Shown piece after piece: positions 26,338 to 33,136 of a stretch of DNA of 64,000 nucleotides (positions are counted from its first letter, which is position 1; the number at the start of each line of letters is the position of its first letter). The notes beneath the pieces were generated by a model. That model had not been told where the DNA came from. It saw only the letters and a program-made list of their open reading frames with translations, and ran no database searches. The position numbers were made by a program, and so were the translations under genes. This DNA is from a virus, in the IMG/VR virus record IMGVR_UViG_3300018411_000019, positions 1 through 64,000 of that record; one strand, written 5' to 3'.

Positions 26338-26359
26338 TGCCAGGACAATGTGCCTGGCA
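26338..26359 (-). promoter_or_regulatory. Hairpin in the leader of the SPASM gene
   Basis: TGCCAGG and CCTGGCA pair perfectly around an 8-base loop, ending one base before the GGGGG ribosome site. It includes the ATG at 26358-26360 of a 10-codon frame that ends at the amber codon. It may keep the ribosome site open or control its use. Confidence 0.45.
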
Positions 26360-26423
26360 TTAAATGGCTGGTTTGAAATAAGTCATAGTAGAATGGCTGT
26401 AAAGTTTTAACTTAATCCCGTCT

Positions 26424-26452
26424 ATTATAGACAATAAAAAGGTTATCACGCC
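26424..26452 (-). promoter_or_regulatory. Possible sigma70-like promoter
   Basis: A perfect TATAAT (26424-26429 on the minus strand) lies about 100 bases before the SPASM gene, after the upstream terminator. The -35 region (GGCGTG at 17-base spacing) is poor, so either an activator is needed or the match is chance in AT-rich DNA. Confidence 0.35.
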
Positions 26453-26475
26453 AGCCTGACTTTACAGCAGACATA

Positions 26476-26499
26476 GGGCAGGGGCCGTGGCCCCTGCCC
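26476..26499. terminator. Hairpin terminator
   Basis: An 11-pair perfect stem GGGCAGGGGCC / GGCCCCTGCCC with a 2-base loop, directly after the stop of the minus-strand gene at 26510. It is flanked by CATA (26472-26475) and TATG (26501-26504 on the plus strand). It splits the island into two transcripts. Confidence 0.8.
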
Positions 26500-26509
26500 T
26501 TATGCCGCG

Positions 26510-27508
26510 TTACAAGATGGCTTTAAACATTTCCTTTATCGAGCAGACCTTCGACTTCTCACCCAGTACTGTATCGTGCAGGAAGCAACGCAGGCCGCAT
26601 CTAGAGTAGAACTCGCAACTGAAGCATTCGTAATGTTCAACGAACGCAACCTCTGCGGCGTCCTTGGCGCGCAGACCTTCTGCCTCATCCAGGATGGCAT
26701 CCTTACCAGCCTCCGACCAGCAGGTGCTGACTACACCATCTTTATTGATGATCTTAGTCGAGCGGCAGGTGGTCTCATTGAACTTGTTTTCCTTCCAGTC
26801 CCGAATGGGATAGGAGTTCGGGTACCGTTCATTGATGTTGAGGTACAGTTGACCAATCAAGTCTTCATCCGGTTGGATGTACTCGTACATCTGACTTGGA
26901 ATGTAGTGGTCAAAGTAGACACTGAAGTTATCACACATGTCCTTGAACTCCGGACCTTCCTTACCGTCAAGGAAGAGATGGATGTTCTGTTTGGTGAGCA
27001 CTACGTTAACAGTATCTACCAGATCATGCAGCTGGTTGAGGTTTCTGAAGAACACCTCTCTCTGAGTGCCGGTGAAGCGCCCTGCCGGGTCGTAAGAGGT
27101 AGCCAGGTAGACTTCCCTACATTTCTCCCTGAGGCGCTCCACAAGACATCTCACGCGATCCGCGTCGCCGTAGACCAGGTTAGTCCCAAAGACTAATTTG
27201 ACTTCAGTGAAATGCTCGATGATCCTTGACCCGATCTCGTAGTAAGTATCAAAGTACTCATCTGCGATATCGTCCATGAACAATTCCCCACCGGTGATGT
27301 TCACTACGACAGGAACGTTTGGGTCCGACACCCCAATCAGGGTCTGTACCTTATCGAACATAGCGTGGTGATCGACACCCACTTTGGAACTATGGTCCTG
27401 GTGACAAAACGAACAGCTCATGTTACAGAATTCAAAGAGTATTAGGTGCACCTCTTTGAATCGGCCCTTCTTCTCCTGGAGTATATCTACCAGTGGGATC
27501 TTTATCAT
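26510..27508 (-). CDS. Radical SAM/SPASM protein
   Basis: 332 residues with ATGA overlap to the gene upstream. C28, C32 and C35 in EFCNMSCSFCHQD bind the radical SAM cluster, and NITGGELFMD is the GGE motif. The SPASM part is complete: CRSTKIINKDGVVSTCW gives the first cysteines, CFSCEFYSRCGLRC the central ones, and KVCSI the last. SPASM enzymes usually modify ribosomal peptides or proteins by thioether or C-C crosslinks or by oxidation. The gene ends the upstream half of the island. The substrate is possibly the CHSX-tailed protein at 29309-29848, but this is inference. Confidence 0.85.
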   Translation of the reverse strand: MIKIPLVDILQEKKGRFKEVHLILFEFCNMSCSFCHQDHSSKVGVDHHAMFDKVQTLIGVSDPNVPVVVNITGGELFMDDIADEYFDTYYEIGSRIIEHFTEVKLVFGTNLVYGDADRVRCLVERLREKCREVYLATSYDPAGRFTGTQREVFFRNLNQLHDLVDTVNVVLTKQNIHLFLDGKEGPEFKDMCDNFSVYFDHYIPSQMYEYIQPDEDLIGQLYLNINERYPNSYPIRDWKENKFNETTCRSTKIINKDGVVSTCWSEAGKDAILDEAEGLRAKDAAEVAFVEHYECFSCEFYSRCGLRCFLHDTVLGEKSKVCSIKEMFKAIL

Positions 27509-28569
27509 CGCCAGGCAGCCCCTTCAAGTATATCCTTAAGCTTATCGTCGTCGAGGCTAAGGATTAGCCTGATAAGGCTCTCGTCGTACTTACCGTTATC
27601 ACGCATAGCGAGAGCAATGCGCATCGGACCGTTGAACATAACCTGGATACGATCCATGCAGTTTGCAGGGTCGGACATGGGACGGGTATCGGCGAGTAAC
27701 TCGAGAATCTTGGCAGCACGCTTGGCCGAGGACTCATCCTCAAGATGAGTCATTAACTTAATGGCTTCACGGAGCATACCCATGAGCCATTCATCGGTAG
27801 GACGGTAGGCGTAAAGACCCGGGCGCATGAGTACCGTAGACGATAGATGAGGGAGCCTCAGGCACCCTTCAAATACAGTCTGGCCGTTGAGCAAGGTGTC
27901 TATATCAGCACCTGCCATATCCCAGTTCTCTGGCCGCGTGATATGACGAGCCCACACTTCCAGAGCATCGTGTGCGTTCGACAGTGCGATCTTGCGCAGG
28001 ATGTTCTTGGTTACCCGAGGGATCTTACCGTATTTTCCATCAAGTCGAAGTCGGATGATCTGCCACTCAAGCGAAAGCTCTTCGGCATTGTCACGGACCA
28101 GCTCATCGATGATGTCCTGAAGTTCTTCTTCACTGTCGTAGACAGCCTTTACTACAGCCCCATTAATCACCAGCTTAGAAAGGACATCGACGCTGGGTTC
28201 ACCGCGTGACGATACCGAACTGTTGAACATCGCTTTCTTACAGACCATGATCCACTTGAAGGTGTCGAAGTCGATATTGGGGAAAAGAGCCTTGATGAAC
28301 ATACCGTACAGGCGCACGTACGTATCGGAATCACAGAAGATGGTGGTCTTCTCATCGCTGGATACCGCTTGGACCATCGCGTCTTTGAAAGCCTTATGAT
28401 CGACAGCATCCAGAGACTCAGCGTAGAACAGCTGGACACCGCCCTCTGGATCAAATTCACTCACCTTGGCGTATTCATACCCGATTTGTTTACCGATGGT
28501 CATTCGCTTTGCGTCATGGTCGAGCAGTAGCGATGTGTCCACATAGACACGGTTGATAAAATGATACAT
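27505..28569 (-). CDS. Unknown 354-residue protein of the island
   Basis: AAGGAG precedes the ATG. An N-terminal beta-rich part (INRVYVDTSLLLDHDAKRM) is followed by mostly helices. No Cys cluster, nucleotide-binding loop or membrane span is visible. It sits between another unknown gene and a SPASM gene, sharing ATGA with the latter, so it probably works in the same pathway. It may be a regulator or a substrate carrier; no family was recognised. Confidence 0.65.
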   Translation of the reverse strand: MYHFINRVYVDTSLLLDHDAKRMTIGKQIGYEYAKVSEFDPEGGVQLFYAESLDAVDHKAFKDAMVQAVSSDEKTTIFCDSDTYVRLYGMFIKALFPNIDFDTFKWIMVCKKAMFNSSVSSRGEPSVDVLSKLVINGAVVKAVYDSEEELQDIIDELVRDNAEELSLEWQIIRLRLDGKYGKIPRVTKNILRKIALSNAHDALEVWARHITRPENWDMAGADIDTLLNGQTVFEGCLRLPHLSSTVLMRPGLYAYRPTDEWLMGMLREAIKLMTHLEDESSAKRAAKILELLADTRPMSDPANCMDRIQVMFNGPMRIALAMRDNGKYDESLIRLILSLDDDKLKDILEGAAWR

Positions 28570-28570
28570 A

Positions 28571-29293
28571 CTACACTCCTTCGGGCAGAGTAGCTAGGTT
28601 GGAAACTGTAGACGATAGGGCATCAAGGAACCTACCGGATTCGAGCTGATCTTCCATTGCCAGCAGACAGATAAAGTAAGGGTTATTCTTATCCATGAAG
28701 AACTCAAACATCTTCTTACCAGCAAAACACGGCTCGTTAAAGAAAGTCCGGTTCCAGCACCAGTCGCTTTCCGGGATCTCATCAATGAGCAGTGGGAAAT
28801 CAGGATGCTTGACCAGATTGACGAAGTTGATCCCTCGCAGATCGTCCGCCACCTCCTCGTACTTACCTACCTGATCCTTAAGCTTAGGGTGGCAGTGTAG
28901 GGCGAAGGCCGGTAGCATGGAGACGTTAGTCAACCAGCGGGAAAGAACCTCTGCGTTCTCGATGACGAATTGAGTTGGGTCGAATGTCAGGGCATTGGGG
29001 ACGGCCATGATATCGAGTAGCAGATGAATGATGATGCTTTCAAACTGCGGCGTATTCACCATACTTGGAAGAGACAGATATTCTTTAAACACCTGTAGCT
29101 CTGATTCGAGATCGGGAAACTTGATCTCACAGTTCAGGTTAAGGTTGGTCAGGTACGTGAGCAGAACCTTCCCCTTGAACTTACTTTCACTGTAGTCGAT
29201 TACGTAATGAACATCTTCGGTGAACTTCAACCGCAAGAGATCCATTGGAATGGGTGCCGGAGTAACGATGACTTTCTTTTCTTGATGTTCCAT
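28571..29293 (-). CDS. Unknown 240-residue protein of the island
   Basis: CAGGAGCAGCACC precedes the ATG. The protein is helical, with hydrophobic helices near the middle (SIIIHLLLDIMAVPNAL) that are too short and polar at the ends to be clear membrane spans. Two isolated cysteines lie in SDWCWNRTFFNEPCF. It is 15 bases downstream of the CHSX-tailed gene and 1 base before the next gene. Function is unknown; association with that substrate is plausible from position. Confidence 0.65.
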   Translation of the reverse strand: MEHQEKKVIVTPAPIPMDLLRLKFTEDVHYVIDYSESKFKGKVLLTYLTNLNLNCEIKFPDLESELQVFKEYLSLPSMVNTPQFESIIIHLLLDIMAVPNALTFDPTQFVIENAEVLSRWLTNVSMLPAFALHCHPKLKDQVGKYEEVADDLRGINFVNLVKHPDFPLLIDEIPESDWCWNRTFFNEPCFAGKKMFEFFMDKNNPYFICLLAMEDQLESGRFLDALSSTVSNLATLPEGV

Positions 29294-29308
29294 GGTGCTG
29301 CTCCTGGT

Positions 29309-29848
29309 TTAACGTCGACCGCGGGCTGTATGGCAGTTACTGTGACAGCTTGAATGACAGACCGTGTTGGTCAGGTCCAGGGTGGTGTTGCGGCAATTGG
29401 ATACGTAGGCACTGTACAGTTCATCGATACTATCGTTCAGCATCCCGAGATCCATTGTCACGCCATTGCGAACTGCAGATACTGGCACACCGTTGGCGAA
29501 CGCCCCCACCGAGTACGCCGTGTGTGCCACCGCCGTCCCATCATAGATCACTTCACTGCCGAGTTGATGATGGGTGCGGTAAATGACGATGCGCGTCCGA
29601 CGGATAGCCGCAAAGATGTTGGCGAATGACCGCAGGCGCTCCACGACTTGGCTGGCATCGGTATCGCCGGCGTTGAAACTATCGCGAGACAAGGACTCAC
29701 CACGGCCTGCTGTCGTGCCACCAAACCACCACGACAACGAGTTGGCCGGATAACTGTTGGTGCCCCACGAAATACCACTGTTGCAGCGGTCACGAATCCG
29801 GCTGTTGGCTTGGACCGCTAGACGGTTACGAGTTATTTGTTCAGTCAT
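29309..29848 (-). CDS. Protein with C-terminal CHSx repeats, candidate modification substrate
   Basis: 179 residues with AAGGTG before the ATG, 1 base after the stop of the SPASM gene. Residues 1-150 form a soluble domain with arginine-rich helices and beta strands (RIVIYRTHHQLGS). The C-terminus is striking: C152, then TVCHSSCHSNCHTARGRR, that is three CHSx units (C164, C168, C172) and a basic end. Short regular Cys repeats at a C-terminus, next to a SPASM enzyme, are the layout of ribosomally made, post-translationally modified peptides such as CXXX-repeat precursors. The size suggests a phage structural protein carrying a modified tail. Zinc binding is an alternative. Confidence 0.65.
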   Translation of the reverse strand: MTEQITRNRLAVQANSRIRDRCNSGISWGTNSYPANSLSWWFGGTTAGRGESLSRDSFNAGDTDASQVVERLRSFANIFAAIRRTRIVIYRTHHQLGSEVIYDGTAVAHTAYSVGAFANGVPVSAVRNGVTMDLGMLNDSIDELYSAYVSNCRNTTLDLTNTVCHSSCHSNCHTARGRR

Positions 29849-29849
29849 G

Positions 29850-30890
29850 TTACACCTTCAAAATCAGGTTACTGTGAGTGTTTCGGCCAGACAGGAAGCG
29901 CAGGGTGTTTTTCAACCCACCGCATCGCCCATCTTGCCATGGAAGTCTGTGGCAATCACCGCCACATAGATCAAACACATCGCATCCGAGGCAACCATCA
30001 CCCCAAGTCAATTCGGTAGCGATCTCGGTTACCCGACCGTCCGAGACCAGAAAAGCTTCCACACCGTCTTCTATCTTGGCGTGATGGAGCTTAGCGGCTG
30101 CGTTTGGACAACCTGAGAGCGATCCGTCTGAGTTGATGGTTACAAGGTTCTGTTCACAATTACGGCAATTGGTGTCGACCTTGACGATATTGTTCTTGAG
30201 TTTTTCCTCGATGATGTCGAGGGTCTTGATCCGGACCCTTGGCTTTCGCTGTTTATAGCGTTGGTACAGGGCCAGGTACCAATTGTCCTGCTCTTCATTG
30301 TCGGGGAATACATCCCGATTGGCGGTTGCGTTCCCATCGAAGGTCAGGCGCTCGAGTGACACTTCTTCAACTGCAAAGCTTTCCATCTGATCGATGAACC
30401 AGTCGGGAGTCATCTGCAGCAAAGCACGGCTGACCGAGGCTTTAAGCGCAATGCCTATACCCCTACTCCGGAGCAACTCAAGGTTACTTTTCCAGAGGTT
30501 GAACTGTTTATCGTTCGCCCATCGAATCCATGGGTCCCAGCTTGTGCCGATAAACCCGTCGAAGTAATCGAGCATAAAAAGAATATGCTCCTCCCTCAAC
30601 TTGAATGTCAGGTTACTGTTTGCACAGAACGAGACATGTGGGTTGTCGATGAACTGATCGGCAAAAGCCTTAAGCTTTTCGAGTGGCACCAGAAACGGTT
30701 CTCCACCATGAAACTCCATGTGGTAGTGTGTTCCTACTGGATACTTGGCCATAAATGACCGGACCCAGTCAGCTGTGACCATCGGATCAAACTGCGTCTT
30801 GTCGCCGTTCTTCCCGTTGGTGAAGCAATGATGACAGTCAAGATTGCAGGTACCCGTGGTCTTGATGTAGATGGTCTTGTTCATGCCCAT
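29850..30890 (-). CDS. Radical SAM/SPASM maturase next to the CHSx protein
   Basis: 346 residues. C15, C19 and C22 in TCNLDCHHCF are the radical SAM cysteines, and EFHGGEPFL is the GGE motif. The SPASM region is canonical: CRNCEQNLVTINSDGS, LSGCPNAA, CLGCDVFDLCGGDC and GRCGGLKN. This is the arrangement of anaerobic sulphatase-maturating enzymes and many peptide maturases. It overlaps the JmjC-like gene upstream by 10 bases and lies 1 base before the CHSx-tailed gene, forming a three-gene cassette. Modification of that protein is the simplest hypothesis. Confidence 0.85.
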   Translation of the reverse strand: MGMNKTIYIKTTGTCNLDCHHCFTNGKNGDKTQFDPMVTADWVRSFMAKYPVGTHYHMEFHGGEPFLVPLEKLKAFADQFIDNPHVSFCANSNLTFKLREEHILFMLDYFDGFIGTSWDPWIRWANDKQFNLWKSNLELLRSRGIGIALKASVSRALLQMTPDWFIDQMESFAVEEVSLERLTFDGNATANRDVFPDNEEQDNWYLALYQRYKQRKPRVRIKTLDIIEEKLKNNIVKVDTNCRNCEQNLVTINSDGSLSGCPNAAAKLHHAKIEDGVEAFLVSDGRVTEIATELTWGDGCLGCDVFDLCGGDCHRLPWQDGRCGGLKNTLRFLSGRNTHSNLILKV

Positions 30891-31396
30891 AATTTTTGCT
30901 CAGTGAACAATTCCAACCCAAAACTCAACATGATAGAATCCTCGGTGTTGATTGCTCGGTGCGGATAGTTGCGTGGGATGTAGATCGACTGACCTTCACT
31001 GAGTTCTAGAACACCGTCGGGTGATTCAAAGAGCTTACGCCCTTTGACCATGTGAACAACGACATCGTCAGGGTCAGTGTGCATGGCAAAACTTACCGAG
31101 GCCTTGGGCGACAAGAACAAATGGCAACTGACAAACCCCTGGTGCTTCATGTGGGACGCCAGCGCCTTGCATTCGCGAAACATGACCGAATTGAATCGCT
31201 CATATCCCTCGATCTTAATCGGGTAGGTCGAAAGCTCAAGGTATTCGTTCAAGTTATTGACTACATAAGACGCATTGTTGCGAACCACCTTGATCATGTT
31301 CTGCTCGTATACATGGGCACTGGCAATGACATCCTCCACCGCTAAGGTATCTTCACAGATTCCTGAAAATTTGAACATCTCCAATCGCTGGAGCAT
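30881..31396 (-). CDS. JmjC/cupin-4-like protein hydroxylase
   Basis: 171 residues. MHTDPDDVVVHMVKGRKLF has the HxD metal ligands (H106, D108) and the GRK sequence typical of ribosomal oxygenase-like JmjC proteins. GQSIYIPRNYPHRAIN gives the distal histidine H146. These are Fe(II)/2-oxoglutarate enzymes that hydroxylate His, Arg or Asn side chains in proteins. It is much shorter than ROXA/MINA proteins and lacks their C-terminal dimer and winged-helix parts. It opens the operon that continues with the SPASM gene and the CHSx protein, whose repeated His residues would be suitable targets. Confidence 0.7.
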   Translation of the reverse strand: MLQRLEMFKFSGICEDTLAVEDVIASAHVYEQNMIKVVRNNASYVVNNLNEYLELSTYPIKIEGYERFNSVMFRECKALASHMKHQGFVSCHLFLSPKASVSFAMHTDPDDVVVHMVKGRKLFESPDGVLELSEGQSIYIPRNYPHRAINTEDSIMLSFGLELFTEQKLWA

Positions 31397-31435
31397 CGGT
31401 GCACCTCGTCAGATTTAGAAGTCTATTTGAAGGTA

Positions 31436-31457
31436 CAGGGCGAACTCTGCCGCCCTG
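31436..31457 (-). terminator. Hairpin terminator
   Basis: CAGGGCG and CGCCCTG pair around an 8-base loop, between the stop of the fibre gene (31494) and the start of the island. It separates fibre and island transcription. Confidence 0.6.
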
Positions 31458-31493
31458 CTTGCCATCGTCTATAGAATTCTAATGTCCGGTAAA

Positions 31494-33068
31494 TTAATCC
31501 GCCCACTGCGAAGGCCAGATCTGCTGCCAATTACCGTTGACCGTGGCGTACAGGCGTCCGCCTGCTGACAACAGCTGCACCCCAGTACCTTCTCCAAGGT
31601 AGGGGTCGTTGTAACCCTGTGCAACGTGGTTACTCCACACCGCCGGCCAGACCTGACGCCAGTAACCACCGACATACGACTGCAGTGTACCGTTGACGAT
31701 CCGCATACTGGTGTTCTGCTGAGTGTTCAGACGAACATACCGGTTGTCGTGGTCACCCGAAATAAGGTGATCGCGCATTGCACCAGCGAGTAGCAGGGTG
31801 GTGTTACTGTCAAGGCTTCGCTCGCGAGTGACGGCATTGGGGATGTTACTCAGACCGACCTGAGCCTTCGTTACTTGGTGTGGGTTACTGGTGTTGGTGA
31901 CGTGGGCATTGATCAGGTTGCCGGCATGGACGTCAATCGATTGTTTGACTCGCTGGGGTGTCATGAAGCGGTTGGTGGCCACACCCGCCAGGGCTTCAGC
32001 CTGACTGGCGGTGGCATAGTTGTCGACGCTTCCAAGCCCGACCTGTGCTTTGGTGACACTGTGCGGATTCTGCTTGTTGTTGACGTGGGCATCCAGTAGA
32101 ACACCCGCATGGATCATGATGGCTTGATAAGTCCGTTGAGGCGTCATGAACTTGTCGGTAACCGATGCAGATTCGGCCTGTGCCTGAGTGGCTGTCCCGT
32201 AGTTATCCACGTTTCCTAGGCCGACTTGCGCTTTGGTTACCTGGTGCGGGTTGGTCTTCTTGGCTTCATGGTCACTGACCCGCTCGGTGGCGATGCGGTC
32301 TGCCAGCGATGCACTTCCCAGAGGTGTCATGAAGCGGTTGTTGGCGACCCCGGCCAGCGACTCACTGGCGTTAGCTGTCGGATAGTTGTCGACACTACCC
32401 AGTCCCGTCTGGGCCTTGGTGACGGCATGAGGGTTGGTTTTGTCGTTGGTGTGACCTACAAACCGCGCATCCAGAGCATCGATGATCGCTTGTTGCTGGG
32501 CATGTAGCGTCTGCATCTGTTGGCGCAGCTCTTCGTGAGAGGCCTCGTCACCTGTGAGGATCGCATACGTCACACGCTCCAACTGCCACACGACGTATTC
32601 CCACCCGTAGGTGTCGCCAATGTCGTGCATGTGCGGTGCTGGCGGATACATGGTCGGTCGACCAATAACTGCACCCCATTTGATAGGGCGGTCATCCAGA
32701 TCGAGTTCGGCAATGAGGTCGGCCAAGCCCGCCAGGTTCCAGGAATACTCGCCCCCGACAACCTGATAATCCATCTCAACGCTGATGGGGACAGAAGTCT
32801 TCAGGACAACGGCGCACTGAACATCCTTGCCGCTGCGCAACGACGCTTGAGAAAACGGTTGTGCCAGAACATAGTCATCCACAGGCCTCAGGGGCTGACC
32901 GGTTTCGGCGTTACGAATGACGAAGCTGTCGGTGTAGAATGGTCCGGCTTTGGGCACGAAGACCCGCTCGTTGAGGTTGGCAATGTCCCGACTTTCACCT
33001 ACAATGGCGTTTGTCGCTGACGTTCCGGTAAGGTCGAGCGGATATTGAATAATGGGTGGCACGCTCAT
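31494..33068 (-). CDS. Tail fibre protein, paralogue B
   Basis: 524 residues with CTGGAG before the ATG. It starts SVPPIIQYPLDLTGTSATN and shares the attachment domain and four TKAQVGLGSVDNY-type repeats with the fibre at 18649-20082. The C-terminal 120 residues differ: a region with RYVRLNTQQNTSM and two related segments (YVGGYWRQVWP and ATVNGNWQQIWP) probably forms the receptor-binding tip. Common body with different tip is typical of fibre sets that widen host range. It is transcribed in the same direction as the island but separated by a terminator. Confidence 0.8.
   Translation of the reverse strand: MSVPPIIQYPLDLTGTSATNAIVGESRDIANLNERVFVPKAGPFYTDSFVIRNAETGQPLRPVDDYVLAQPFSQASLRSGKDVQCAVVLKTSVPISVEMDYQVVGGEYSWNLAGLADLIAELDLDDRPIKWGAVIGRPTMYPPAPHMHDIGDTYGWEYVVWQLERVTYAILTGDEASHEELRQQMQTLHAQQQAIIDALDARFVGHTNDKTNPHAVTKAQTGLGSVDNYPTANASESLAGVANNRFMTPLGSASLADRIATERVSDHEAKKTNPHQVTKAQVGLGNVDNYGTATQAQAESASVTDKFMTPQRTYQAIMIHAGVLLDAHVNNKQNPHSVTKAQVGLGSVDNYATASQAEALAGVATNRFMTPQRVKQSIDVHAGNLINAHVTNTSNPHQVTKAQVGLSNIPNAVTRERSLDSNTTLLLAGAMRDHLISGDHDNRYVRLNTQQNTSMRIVNGTLQSYVGGYWRQVWPAVWSNHVAQGYNDPYLGEGTGVQLLSAGGRLYATVNGNWQQIWPSQWAD
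32011..32054. repeat. 44 bp direct repeat, copy 2
   Basis: Identical to 19391-19434, 12,620 bp away. Confidence 0.85.
32816..32867. repeat. 52 bp direct repeat, copy 2
   Basis: Identical to 19830-19881. The two copies have the same orientation. Confidence 0.85.
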
Positions 33069-33101
33069 GGAAAACTCCAGTGTCTGGGTCTATCAGATAA
33101 T

Positions 33102-33129
33102 GACGCTGCGCCGTCTCCAGCGCAGCGTC
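33102..33129 (-). terminator. Hairpin terminator
   Basis: A 10-pair perfect stem GACGCTGCGC / GCGCAGCGTC with an 8-base loop, after the stop at 33137 and before the next fibre start. Confidence 0.65.
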
Positions 33130-33136
33130 CAGGGTG

